Shown here one piece after another: positions 8,032 through 16,560 of a stretch of DNA of 34,776 nt. This DNA comes from CAZDOD01 sp964506935 (GTDB lineage: Bacteria > Desulfobacterota > Zymogenia > Zymogenales > Zymogenaceae): positions 1 through 34,776 of the forward strand of contig CAZDOD010000007.1 of NCBI GenBank assembly GCA_964506935.1, read 5' to 3'. The position numbers and the translations under genes were made by a program. The notes beneath the pieces are model-generated. The model was not told where the DNA came from, searched no databases, and worked only from the letters and a program-made list of their open reading frames with translations. Positions within the stretch are counted from its first letter, which is position 1. Each line of letters starts with the position of its first letter.

Positions 8032-8658
8032 TTGGCAAGATATAGGGGTTCGGTCTGCAGGCTCTGCAGGAGGGAAGGGATGAAGCTCTTCCTCAAGGGA
8101 GATAGGTGTTTTTCGGAAAAGTGTGCGGTGGAGCGCCGTAACTATCCCCCAGGAGAACATGGACAGGGGAGGGTCAAGTTCTCTGAATACGGCACTCAAC
8201 TTAGGGAAAAGCAAAAAGTAAAGAGGATTTACGGGGTCATGGAGAACCAGTTCCACCGTTACTTCATGGAAGCCGAGAGGATGAAGGGGGTGACCGGGGA
8301 GAATCTCCTTATTTTGCTGGAGAGGAGATTGGACAACATGGTTTATCGTTTGGGATTTGCCGCCTCAAGAAGTGAGGCGAGACAGATTGTACGACACGGC
8401 CATATCAGGGTGAACAACAGGAAAGTGGACATCCCTTCATTTCTGATAAAGACGGGGGATACCATCCAGCTGAGAGAGAAGAGCAGAAAGATAGGGAGGG
8501 TGTTGGATTCCCTTGAGACAATAGCCAGGAGGGGTATCCCTTCATGGCTAGAATACAATAAAAATACCTTCACTGGAACTATAAAGGCTCTCCCCACAAG
8601 GGAAGAGCTTACTATGCCGATATCCGAGAACCTCATCGTAGAGCTCTACTCCAAGTAG
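8032..8658 (+). CDS. rpsD: 30S ribosomal protein S4, zinc-binding form
   Basis: A 208-residue S4, a primary 16S rRNA binder that nucleates the 30S body. The N-terminal part has a zinc-type cysteine set (C9, C12, C26, C31) followed by NYPPGEHG; the S4 RNA-binding domain is at about residues 98-160 (RLDNMVYRLGFAASRSEARQ). Translation starts at TTG (TTG GCA AGA) with TTGGAGG before it. The length matches the family, and the position between rpsK and rpoA is canonical. Confidence 0.97.
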   Translation: MARYRGSVCRLCRREGMKLFLKGDRCFSEKCAVERRNYPPGEHGQGRVKFSEYGTQLREKQKVKRIYGVMENQFHRYFMEAERMKGVTGENLLILLERRLDNMVYRLGFAASRSEARQIVRHGHIRVNNRKVDIPSFLIKTGDTIQLREKSRKIGRVLDSLETIARRGIPSWLEYNKNTFTGTIKALPTREELTMPISENLIVELYSK

Positions 8659-8690
8659 GCATGGTATGCAACGTTTAGGAGGTTTTTTCT

Positions 8691-9713
8691 ATGCAAGCTA
8701 ATTGGCGGGAATTAATAAGGCCTAAAAGGCTTATGCCGGATACAGATGAATTGAATGATTCTTACGGCAAATATACCGCTGAGCCCTTTGAGAGGGGATT
8801 TGGTATTACCATCGGAAACTCTTTGAGGAGGATCCTACTCTCCTCTCTTATGGGAGCCGCCATTACTTCTGTTAAGATAGAAGGTGTACTTCACGAGTTC
8901 ACATCAGTTGCCGGTGTTTTGGAGGATATAACGGACATCATCCTCAACCTCAAGGGCGTAAGGTTTAAGCTCATGGACGAAGGGCCGAAAACTGTAAGGA
9001 TTGAAGCCAAGGGTGAAGGAACGGTGACGGCGGGTGATATTATCTGTGATGACTCGGTAAAGGTTCTAAATCCGGCTCACCACATAGCCACCCTCTCAAA
9101 GGATGGTAATCTGGTGATGGAGATGCAGGTGAAGTGGGGGAGGGGCTATGTCCCCGCGGAGAGGAACAAGGATGAGGATCAATCGATCGGAACCATCCCG
9201 ATAGACGCTGTATTTTCCCCTATAAAGAAAGTCAACTATACGGTTACGTCTGCGCGTGTGGGTCAGAGGACAGATTACGATAAGCTCACCCTCGAGGTAT
9301 GGACAGACGGTAGCGTCTCCCCTGAGGACGCGATAGCATTCGCCGCAAAGATATTGAAAGAACACATGAGTATTTTCATCAACTTCATCGAAGAACCCGA
9401 AGAGGAGACGGAGGATCAAGACGAGTCTAAGGATGATTTCAATGAGAACCTGCTGAGGTCGGTAAGTGAGCTTGAACTTTCTGTCAGGTCTTCCAACTGC
9501 CTCAAGAACGCCGACATTAAATTTATCGGCGATCTCGTCCAGAAGACCGAGATGGAGATGCTCAAGACCAAGAATTTCGGCAGGAAGTCCTTAAATGAGA
9601 TCAAGGAGATACTCTCCGAGATGGGTTTGAGATTCGGCATGAAATTGGATAGTTGGCCTCCAAGGGAATTGCCCAAGGCTGAGGAACCGGCGGAGATAGA
9701 AACCGAAGTGTAA
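8691..9713 (+). CDS. rpoA: DNA-directed RNA polymerase subunit alpha
   Basis: A 340-residue alpha subunit. The N-terminal assembly domain shows YGKYTAEPFERGFGITIGNS and LRRILLSSLMGAAITSVKIEG; an acidic linker (residues about 230-250, EEPEEETEDQDESKDD) leads to the C-terminal domain with LELSVRSSNCLKNADIKFIGDL and the TKNFGRKSLNEIKEIL helix that binds UP elements and activators. A strong AGGAGG precedes the ATG. Length is close to the usual 330-340. Confidence 0.97.
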   Translation: MQANWRELIRPKRLMPDTDELNDSYGKYTAEPFERGFGITIGNSLRRILLSSLMGAAITSVKIEGVLHEFTSVAGVLEDITDIILNLKGVRFKLMDEGPKTVRIEAKGEGTVTAGDIICDDSVKVLNPAHHIATLSKDGNLVMEMQVKWGRGYVPAERNKDEDQSIGTIPIDAVFSPIKKVNYTVTSARVGQRTDYDKLTLEVWTDGSVSPEDAIAFAAKILKEHMSIFINFIEEPEEETEDQDESKDDFNENLLRSVSELELSVRSSNCLKNADIKFIGDLVQKTEMEMLKTKNFGRKSLNEIKEILSEMGLRFGMKLDSWPPRELPKAEEPAEIETEV

Positions 9714-9731
9714 TCTAATATGTGCCTTAAA

Positions 9732-9750
9732 GCCCGGTTTTTTTCTGGGC
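9732..9750 (+). other. weak stem-loop between rpoA and rplQ
   Basis: GCCCGG at 9732-9737 can pair with CTGGGC at 9745-9750 (one G-T wobble) around a seven-T loop. No T run follows the stem, so it does not look like an efficient terminator. It could reduce read-through into rplQ or be chance. The rest of the 160-base gap is AT-rich, with an AAGGA ribosome-binding site for rplQ at about 9858. Confidence 0.3.
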
Positions 9751-9873
9751 ATCTAAGTGTGATGATCTATTTTTTGGTGAGTTATCTAATAAGATTTGTA
9801 ATCTCAAAGAAATAGGATAGATTACATAGACTACGGCTTGACGTTAAATTTTGGGATAAAAGGATAATTTGTT

Positions 9874-10488
9874 ATGCGCCACCAGAAAGCAGGAAGGAGA
9901 CTCGGGCGGAATATAAGCCACAGGAAGGCCCTGATGAGGAATATGGCAACCTCGCTTTTGGATCACGGTCGGATTGAGACCACGGAAATCAAGGCGAAGG
10001 AGATAAGACGACATGCGGAGAAGATGATCACCCTGGGCAAAAGGGGGGATCTGCATGCGCGCAGGCAGGCACTCGCCTTTTTGACAAAGAGGGAAGTAGT
10101 GGCAAAGGTCTTCGATGAATACGCCGAGCGGTTCAAGGACAGGCAAGGGGGGTATACCCGCATAATGAAACTCGGACACAGGGTCGGTGATAATGCCCGC
10201 ATGGCCGTTATAGAGGTGCTACCTTCGGAGGAATCGAAGATAAAGGCAAAGAAGGCATTAAAGGAGAAGTCCGAAAAAGAGACCAAAGCAAAGGAGGTCG
10301 GTGGCGAAAAGGGGAAAGCAGAAAAGAAGGATCAAAAGAAGAAGGGGAAGGGAGATACACCGGAGTCGAAGCCTAGAAGATTTGGTAAATTGAGGGCGTC
10401 CAAAGACGAAAAGACGACAAAGGGAAAGACAGAGAAAGAAGACTCAAAAAAGAAAGAAGCAGAGACCAAGAGAAAGCCATCAAAATAA
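9874..10488 (+). CDS. rplQ: 50S ribosomal protein L17 with long charged C-terminal tail
   Basis: The first 117 residues are ordinary L17 (MRHQKAGRRLGRNISHRKAL at the start, then the AMR/TSLLDHGRIETTEIKAKEIR helix and a YTRIMKLGHRVGDNARMAVIEVL strand). L17 lies near the exit tunnel. Residues 118-204 form a low-complexity tail dominated by Lys and Glu with scattered Ser, Thr, Gly, making the protein far longer than the usual 115-130 residues. The tail is probably disordered and RNA- or protein-binding; that is inference. It is the last gene of the cluster. Confidence 0.93.
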   Translation: MRHQKAGRRLGRNISHRKALMRNMATSLLDHGRIETTEIKAKEIRRHAEKMITLGKRGDLHARRQALAFLTKREVVAKVFDEYAERFKDRQGGYTRIMKLGHRVGDNARMAVIEVLPSEESKIKAKKALKEKSEKETKAKEVGGEKGKAEKKDQKKKGKGDTPESKPRRFGKLRASKDEKTTKGKTEKEDSKKKEAETKRKPSK

Positions 10489-10677
10489 GGGGATCGTAAA
10501 TTAGAAGAAAATATAGCATATAATTGAATTGAAGGTAAGATACTTTTAAGAAAGCAGAAAAGGAAGAAAAGGCATTCAATAGACTACTTTTGAGATTCCC
10601 TGATCCCAGCAAAAAACCCCCGGAAAATAGGATTATAAAATAGGATAGATATAAATTGAAAAATATCTAATGTTCAT

Positions 10678-10710
10678 AAGGCGAGGATAATCCTTGCCTT
10701 TGTTATTATT
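10678..10710 (+). terminator. probable intrinsic terminator after rplQ
   Basis: AAGGCGAGGA (10678-10687) pairs with TCCTTGCCTT (10691-10700) with one G-T wobble and a TAA loop, followed by the T-rich TGTTATTATT. It lies in the 272-base non-coding gap between rplQ and the sigma-factor gene and would end the ribosomal supercluster. The gap is otherwise AT-rich and shows no ORF. Confidence 0.6.
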
Positions 10711-10760
10711 GGGTTATAAAAAAGAACGAAGGTTTTTAAACATCTAACTGTTTATGTATT

Positions 10761-11354
10761 TTGGTGGAAAAAACATCCTCCCAAGAGATCACGGAAGACC
10801 ACAAGGCCATGATAGCCGTGGGAGAGGGGGATAATCTCGCCTTCAAGAAAATTGTCAAGAGGCACCAGGGTGCCCTGATAAACTATTTCCTCCGATACAC
10901 CGGAGATATAGATACGGCAAAGGAACTCACACAGGAGGTATTTCTCAGGGTCTTTAAGGCGGCAAAGAGATACAAGCCGAAAGCGAAGTTTACGACCTAT
11001 CTCTTCAGAATCGCCCATAACCTCGCAATAAACGAGTTAATAGCAAAAAAGAGGCCCAATATTATATCTTACGATGGAGACGAGCTCGCAAACTACACCT
11101 CTGCATCAGGGGACGATCCTGAAAGAAAAATCTTAAGAAGTGAGACCATAAAAACTATCGAATTTGCTATGAAAAAGCTGACCCCGAGGGAGCGCTCTGC
11201 ATTGGTAATGAAATACACACAGGGGATGAGCTATGCCGAGATCGCTGATGTGACAAAAAGCAGCGTGCCCGCGGTCGAATCGCTTTTGATGAGGGCAAAG
11301 GGGAAATTGAAGAAGTCTTTAAAGGTGGAGAAAATCTCGTTTGAAGGCATCTGA
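10761..11354 (+). CDS. RNA polymerase sigma factor, ECF subfamily (RpoE-like)
   Basis: A 197-residue group 4 sigma factor. Region 2 spans about residues 28-98 (KIVKRHQGALINYFLRYTGD, then AKELTQEVFLRVFKAAKRY and TYLFRIAHNLAINEL) and recognises the -10 element; region 4 spans about 135-190 (ERSALVMKYTQGMSYAEIAD followed by the helix-turn-helix SVPAVESLLMRAKGKLKKSL). There are no regions 1 or 3. TTG at 10761 or GTG at 10764 is the likely start; no strong ribosome-binding site is visible. The next gene encodes a zinc-finger anti-sigma factor, so the pair should act as a membrane-signal switch. The signal is unknown. Confidence 0.93.
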   Translation: MVEKTSSQEITEDHKAMIAVGEGDNLAFKKIVKRHQGALINYFLRYTGDIDTAKELTQEVFLRVFKAAKRYKPKAKFTTYLFRIAHNLAINELIAKKRPNIISYDGDELANYTSASGDDPERKILRSETIKTIEFAMKKLTPRERSALVMKYTQGMSYAEIADVTKSSVPAVESLLMRAKGKLKKSLKVEKISFEGI

Positions 11355-11357
11355 TTT

Positions 11358-11930
11358 ATGGATAGTCCTAAAAGACTATATATTTCGGGATTAATCAGAG
11401 GGTTGAAGATGTTTGGTTTCGGTAAAAATAGAAAAATATCTCACTGTGGGGGAAAAAAGCTCATAAGTATCTATCTTGACGGTGAGCTTGACAAGATGCG
11501 AAAGCAAGAGCTTTCGGCTCATCTCTCTTTCTGTAAAGAATGCAAGAAAGAGCTAGAGGAAATGAAAGCCGCCCACTCTTATCTCGTGGAGACCCTAAAG
11601 CCCGAAGAGGTCGGTGATATCTGGACCGGGCTAGAGGAGAAGATTTTTGAATTAGGGAAAAAGCGTGAGCAGAAATTTCTCTTTGTGTTTACATCGATAC
11701 TAAGACCCGCCCTTTCTTATGGCACCGCTGCCCTCTTCGGGATTTTTCTTGGGGTCTTTACCGGGGCATTATCGGCCGGCCTTTTTAGTACCGACTCCCA
11801 TACAACCTCGACTTTTGCCGGCTTGAGGTCCGAGGGTGTCCCACAATCCTTTGAGTATCTTGAGGAGACACCACCCAACTCTCTCACGGCCTTATACTTC
11901 GGGTCGAATCTGGAGGAGATAGATGACTAG
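11358..11930 (+). CDS. zinc-finger (ZAS) transmembrane anti-sigma factor
   Basis: A 190-residue protein with an N-terminal cytoplasmic anti-sigma zinc finger: H55-x3-C59-x2-C62, with H29/C30 upstream as the further ligand, and the typical LISIYLDGELD helix. One hydrophobic segment at about residues 113-142 places the C-terminal 50 residues outside the inner membrane. It should sequester the upstream ECF sigma factor until a periplasmic signal or proteolysis releases it. ATG at 11409 (with GAGGG 6 bases upstream) is an alternative start giving 173 residues. The 3' end overlaps the next gene by 8 bases. Confidence 0.88.
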   Translation: MDSPKRLYISGLIRGLKMFGFGKNRKISHCGGKKLISIYLDGELDKMRKQELSAHLSFCKECKKELEEMKAAHSYLVETLKPEEVGDIWTGLEEKIFELGKKREQKFLFVFTSILRPALSYGTAALFGIFLGVFTGALSAGLFSTDSHTTSTFAGLRSEGVPQSFEYLEETPPNSLTALYFGSNLEEIDD

Positions 11931-12432
11931 AAGGACACTTGCGATACTGCTTATTATCTCGGTTGGCATAAACGTCGGCATCATAGGGACGTTCGCCTAC
12001 AATTATTTTAAATTCAAGGATAGAGTCGAGAGGGGGCCCGAGGGCCTGAGCCGATGGTTTGAGGAGAGGTTTGATCTTTCTCCCGAGCAGGCCAAGAAGG
12101 TGGACGAGATCATAATATCGGACCGTGATGCGATGGATGATCTCAGGGTGAGAATTGATGGTAAGATGGAGGAGCTCGCCACTCTACTCGATGAGGAGGA
12201 TCCCAACAGGGAGGCAATCGAGGATGTGATCTTCGATCTCTCTTCGCTTCGCTATGAGATGGAGACAAGGGTCGTGGAAAATATGCTCGAGATAAGGGGT
12301 GTCCTAACTCCCGAGCAGGCCGAAGAATTCAATGAGGATATGGGGAGGCACCTGTGCCCTAGGGGAATGGGGATAAGGAAGGGGTGGGGAAGAGAGAGGG
12401 GAATCAGGGGTGGGCCCATCGAAGAAAGATAG
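11923..12432 (+). CDS. CnrX/Spy-like periplasmic sensor or chaperone protein
   Basis: A 169-residue protein with an N-terminal membrane anchor or uncleaved signal (residues about 5-27) and an all-helical periplasmic part. Two copies of the LTPEQ-type motif are present (DLSPEQAKKVDEI near residue 48 and LTPEQAEEF near 128), the hallmark of the CnrX/ZraP/Spy/CpxP heavy-metal-resistance or periplasmic chaperone superfamily. The C-terminus is rich in Gly and Arg and has one Cys. It overlaps the anti-sigma gene by 8 bases, recalling the CnrYXH arrangement, where CnrX modulates the anti-sigma factor. Metal binding is not demonstrated: the usual His/Met ligands are not obvious. Confidence 0.75.
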   Translation: MTRRTLAILLIISVGINVGIIGTFAYNYFKFKDRVERGPEGLSRWFEERFDLSPEQAKKVDEIIISDRDAMDDLRVRIDGKMEELATLLDEEDPNREAIEDVIFDLSSLRYEMETRVVENMLEIRGVLTPEQAEEFNEDMGRHLCPRGMGIRKGWGRERGIRGGPIEER

Positions 12433-12519
12433 GTGTCTCGAAGGAGATGTGAGGCCCAAAAGGTGAAAAGTTTTTTAAATAAAAATATCAAAGATTATAT
12501 GAATAGGAGTTTTTAGGTT

Positions 12520-13443
12520 TTGGAAAAGCAAGCTAAAAAGATTATTATAAGTGTAACGGCTGCAGTTTTCCTTGTCCTCTTGGTGCTGGTTGTAGTTAGG
12601 ATAATCGGTTCAAAGTTGTTTGCAAAAGAGGAAACCCTCGCAATTGAAAAGGATCCGATATCCATAGTGGAGGTGGATAGGGGCCTGGTTAGGAAGACAC
12701 TCTTTTACACGGGAGATCTCCATGCGGAAAAGGAGGTAATGGTCTACAGTGTCGTTCCGGGCAGGGTCATAAGATACAATTTCAATGAGGGGGACACTAT
12801 AAGAAAGGGGGCGACGCTCGCGGTACTCGAGAGGACCGAGACATGGGATGAATTTAAACCTGTTATTGTTGAGGCCCCGATTTCAGGCACTGTTGCCCTA
12901 AATTATCTCGATATTGGGGAGCTCGCCACCACACAGACCCCACTTTCACTTATCGTCGGGGGGGGCGGAATCAGGGTCATTATAAGGGTCTCGGATGTGG
13001 AACTCGGACTTATAAAGGAGGGTATGAAGGCCGAGCTTAAAGTCCCCATCGCTCCGGAGAGGGTTTTCAATGGTACTGTCGAGAGGAAAAGTCCCGTTAT
13101 TGAAAGGACTACGCGTACGGCCCAGGTGGAGATGTTTTTCAAGAACGGGGACGGCTCTCTTTTGGCGGGGATGTTCGGAGATGTGACGATCATCGTCGAG
13201 GAAAAAGGAGACGCATTGGTCATTCCGTTTGATGCGGTCCTGTTTGAGAATGAGGGGATGATCGGGCCCTTCTGTTACGTCATCGAGGATGAAAAGGCGA
13301 TAAAGAGGCCCCTGACTTTAGGGATTGTAGAGGGTAAGAATGTGGAGGTGGTATCAGGCCTCGAGGAAGGGGAGATGGTGGCTGATCTGGGCAAAGAAAA
13401 TCTCGAAGATGGATCGGAGGTTTTGATAGTAGAATCCCAATAG
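12520..13443 (+). CDS. RND efflux membrane-fusion (periplasmic adaptor) protein lacking a hairpin
   Basis: A 307-residue adaptor with one N-terminal membrane anchor (residues 8-28). The two lipoyl half-motifs are at about residues 72-106 (VVPGRVIRYNFNEGDTIRKG) and 115-147 (VEAPISGTVALNYLDIGE), followed by a beta-barrel and a membrane-proximal domain (GKNVEVVSGLEEGEMVA). Only about 10 residues separate the lipoyl halves, so the long coiled-coil hairpin that normally docks to TolC is missing. TTG start with TAGGAGT about 10 bases upstream. It precedes its RND pump by 39 bases; no outer-membrane factor gene is nearby. Confidence 0.88.
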   Translation: MEKQAKKIIISVTAAVFLVLLVLVVVRIIGSKLFAKEETLAIEKDPISIVEVDRGLVRKTLFYTGDLHAEKEVMVYSVVPGRVIRYNFNEGDTIRKGATLAVLERTETWDEFKPVIVEAPISGTVALNYLDIGELATTQTPLSLIVGGGGIRVIIRVSDVELGLIKEGMKAELKVPIAPERVFNGTVERKSPVIERTTRTAQVEMFFKNGDGSLLAGMFGDVTIIVEEKGDALVIPFDAVLFENEGMIGPFCYVIEDEKAIKRPLTLGIVEGKNVEVVSGLEEGEMVADLGKENLEDGSEVLIVESQ

Positions 13444-13482
13444 TAGATTATAGTGGAATAAAGATAAAGGAACTATTTAACC

Positions 13483-16400
13483 ATGTCGATACCTAAATTC
13501 TCAGTCAGAAATCCCGTCTTCGTAAATATGATAACGATCGCCGTATTCGTCTTGGGAGTGATATTTACGAGGAACCTCAACCGGGAGATATTCCCCGCCA
13601 TTTCCTACGGCTATATCATTATTGTTACCGTATACCCCGGGGGATCTCCTGAAGAGATAGAAAAAACGGTCACGACCCCGATCGAGGAAGAGATAGCGGA
13701 TGTCGATGGGATAAAGGATCTCGAGTCGAGAACGAGGGAGGGGGTTTCGACGATCATCATACAAGCCGAGAGCGATATCGACGGCATAAGGCTCGATCAG
13801 CTCTTCAACGATATCAAGAACGAAACCGATAAGGTCAAAGACCTCCCCGAAGATGCCGAAGATCCCGAGTTCATAAAAATCAGCTCGGAATTTCCCGCCA
13901 TCACCGTGGGATTTGGGGGCGATGTTTCCGAGGAGACCTTAAGGGTCTCCTCCGATCGCCTGAAAAAGAAGATAGAATTGATCGAAGGTGTCAGCTCGGT
14001 CGAATCGTGGTCCTACCGTGACAAGGAACTGTGGGTTCAGGTCGACCCACGAAGGCTCGAGGCCGCAAATCTAACGTTGATAGAGATAGTCGACGCAATT
14101 AGAAAGCGAAACCTGAATATTCCGGGCGGTACTTTGGACGTTGGGAGAAAGGAGCTTCTAGTTAGGACTATCGGGGAGGCCCAAGGGGAGGTTGATATTG
14201 AAGACGTTGTTATCCGCTCCCTTCCTTCGGGAAATGTAAAAGTGGGAGATGTCGCAGATGTAGTCGAGACCTTTCAAGAAGAAGAGATAAGAGGTCGGCT
14301 AAACGGGAGTCGAACGGTAGCGCTTTTTGTAAACAAAAAGGCAAAGGGTGATATTATTGATATAGTCGGTGAGGTCAGGCGGCTCGTCGATGAAGAAAAA
14401 AAGATCCTCCCGGAGGGATGCGAGATCAAGCTTGTCCAGGATTATTCTATATATGTCCAACGAAGACAGAATACGCTCCTTTTCAACGGCGCCATAGGCC
14501 TTATCCTCGTTATTTTAATCCTATATGCTTTCTTGGAGTCAAGAGTTGCCTTTTGGGCCGCAATGGGTATCCCCTTCTCGTTTCTCTTTACGATAATCGT
14601 CATGTTCTATACCGGGATGAGCCTGAACATGCTCTCGATGTTTGGCCTTATCCTCGTTTTGGGAATCGTCGTCGATGACGCGATAGTGGTTTCGGAGAAT
14701 GTCTTCCGATATCGGGAGATGGGTTTCTCCCCATCGGAGGCGGCCATCGTGGGTGCGGAGGAGGTTGGTCTCCCCGTCGTTGCGGCCATCGCAACAAACA
14801 TCGCGGCTTTTCTTCCGCTCCTTATCATAACAGGGATTATAGGGAAATTTTTGAGGGCCATTCCGCAAGTTGTCATAATAACACTTTTAGCTTCTCTCTT
14901 TGAGGCCTTCTTGGTCCTCCCCTCTCATCTTGCCGAGTTTGTAAAGGACAGGGCCGGCAAGGTCAAAAAGGAGGCCAGGGCGTGGTTTAATCAGGTAAGG
15001 GATTTTTATGGGGGGCTTTTGGCCTCTTTTCTGAGAAGGCGTTATCTTATATTTTTTGGGCTTCTGGGTGTCGCCATAGGCACAATAGTCTTCGCCGCCT
15101 TGACCATGGAATTCGTATTTATGGGAAATGTCAGGGCGGAGCAGTTCATGATAAACATATACAATCCCGTAGACAGCAACATCGATGAGACCGACAGGGT
15201 TGTCAAAGAGGTGGAAAAACTAATCTTGGATCTACCGCCTGAAGTTGTGAAAGATCTAATTACTCTGGTGGGTTATATAGAGACGGGGGCCGCGCCGACC
15301 GAGGGATCGTATGTTGGGCAGCTTTGGGTCGAGCTAACCGAACATGGTTATAAGGATGTGGGCGCGGACGAGATCATAGCCGACCTCAGAGAAAAGACCG
15401 CAAAGATCCCCGGCCCGACCTCTATCACCTACACTGAATTACAAGGAGGGCCCCCAACAGGGGCGCCGGTATCTGTGGAGATAAGGGGGGAGGATTTTAA
15501 AATCTTAAGAGAATTGGCCGATGAGGTCAAAAAAGAGTTGGAAACTATAAAGGGAGTCAAAGACATCGACGACAATTTCAGAAAGGGGAAGGAAGAGATT
15601 CGCATAGTAGTAGACGAACATAAGGCACGCTCTCTTGGTCTGGATGTTGCGACCGTGGCAACTGAGATACGATATGCCTTCTCGGGCGGAGAGGCGGGGA
15701 ATATCAGGAGAGGCGATGACAAGATAGACATCGTTGTCAAATACGGCGAGGCTTTCAAAACGCCGGAGTATCTTCTAAATTTTTCGGTCCCAAATATGAA
15801 CGGGGACAGGATACCGATCAAGAGTTTCGCCGATATCGAATATGGTGAGGGTATCCTGAAGATCTATCACTCAGATAGGGAGAGGACTATCACCGTTACG
15901 GCCGACATCGTAAAGGGCGATAATACCTCCACGGAGGTAAACGAGGCGCTGATAGAGAAATTCGGGACGGTGAGCAAAGAGTATCCCGGCTATACGTATG
16001 ATTACACCGGAGAATTCGAGGACACCCAGGAATCGTTAAAGTCGATGTTTCAGGCATTCTGGCTTGCGATAGCCATCATTTACATCATACTCGCCGCCCT
16101 CTTCAAGTCCTTCGTCCAACCGGTTATTATCCTTTTTACCGTCCCCTTTTCATTCGTCGGGGTGGTCTTGGGGCTGTTTATTATGAATGTGGAGCTTTCT
16201 CTCCTTGCGGTAATCGGGATAGTGGCCCTCGTCGGAATTGTGGTGAACGACTCTCTTGTGCTTGTGGATTTTATCAACAGGGCAAGGGCAACGGGGATGA
16301 AGGTCTATGATGCCGTCCTTGAATCAGGAAAGACGAGGCTAAGGCCCGTCTTGCTCACCTCTCTGACCACGATCGGTGGCCTTGGGCCTATGGCATTTGG

Positions 16401-16560
16401 TCTTGGTGGGAGCGAGCCATATCTCGCACCGATGGCGATATCGATAGTCTGGGGGCTCACCTTCGCTACGATCTTGACACTCTTGGTAATACCTTGCCTT
16501 TATATTATTGTAGATGATATAAAGGAATCGATTGTGGATAGGATGCGGAGAGGACGTTGA
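13483..16560 (+). CDS. RND family (HAE-1 type) efflux pump, inner-membrane subunit
   Basis: A 1025-residue AcrB-like transporter with duplicated halves: a first membrane helix (residues about 12-30), a large periplasmic loop, helices 2-6 with the proton-relay pair D398/D399 (GIVVDDAIVVSEN), helix 7, a second periplasmic loop and helices 8-12 (LAVIGIVALVGIVVNDSLVL). The helix-10 lysine of AcrB is replaced by an Asn-Asp pair, as in several other HAE-1 branches. Substrate is unknown: drugs, lipids and toxic hydrophobics are all possible. The stop overlaps the next TTG start (TTGA), so the ABC ATPase is probably translationally coupled. Confidence 0.93.
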   Translation: MSIPKFSVRNPVFVNMITIAVFVLGVIFTRNLNREIFPAISYGYIIIVTVYPGGSPEEIEKTVTTPIEEEIADVDGIKDLESRTREGVSTIIIQAESDIDGIRLDQLFNDIKNETDKVKDLPEDAEDPEFIKISSEFPAITVGFGGDVSEETLRVSSDRLKKKIELIEGVSSVESWSYRDKELWVQVDPRRLEAANLTLIEIVDAIRKRNLNIPGGTLDVGRKELLVRTIGEAQGEVDIEDVVIRSLPSGNVKVGDVADVVETFQEEEIRGRLNGSRTVALFVNKKAKGDIIDIVGEVRRLVDEEKKILPEGCEIKLVQDYSIYVQRRQNTLLFNGAIGLILVILILYAFLESRVAFWAAMGIPFSFLFTIIVMFYTGMSLNMLSMFGLILVLGIVVDDAIVVSENVFRYREMGFSPSEAAIVGAEEVGLPVVAAIATNIAAFLPLLIITGIIGKFLRAIPQVVIITLLASLFEAFLVLPSHLAEFVKDRAGKVKKEARAWFNQVRDFYGGLLASFLRRRYLIFFGLLGVAIGTIVFAALTMEFVFMGNVRAEQFMINIYNPVDSNIDETDRVVKEVEKLILDLPPEVVKDLITLVGYIETGAAPTEGSYVGQLWVELTEHGYKDVGADEIIADLREKTAKIPGPTSITYTELQGGPPTGAPVSVEIRGEDFKILRELADEVKKELETIKGVKDIDDNFRKGKEEIRIVVDEHKARSLGLDVATVATEIRYAFSGGEAGNIRRGDDKIDIVVKYGEAFKTPEYLLNFSVPNMNGDRIPIKSFADIEYGEGILKIYHSDRERTITVTADIVKGDNTSTEVNEALIEKFGTVSKEYPGYTYDYTGEFEDTQESLKSMFQAFWLAIAIIYIILAALFKSFVQPVIILFTVPFSFVGVVLGLFIMNVELSLLAVIGIVALVGIVVNDSLVLVDFINRARATGMKVYDAVLESGKTRLRPVLLTSLTTIGGLGPMAFGLGGSEPYLAPMAISIVWGLTFATILTLLVIPCLYIIVDDIKESIVDRMRRGR

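Noticed and set aside
9838..9863. TTGACG and GATAAT before rplQ as a promoter
   Set aside because: The spacing is 19 bases and the GATAAT overlaps the AAGGA ribosome-binding site directly before the ATG.
10724..10747. GAAC and TCTAA before the sigma gene as an autoregulated ECF promoter
   Set aside because: The gap between the two elements is about 3 bases shorter than in known sigma-E promoters; too weak to annotate, though autoregulation is plausible.
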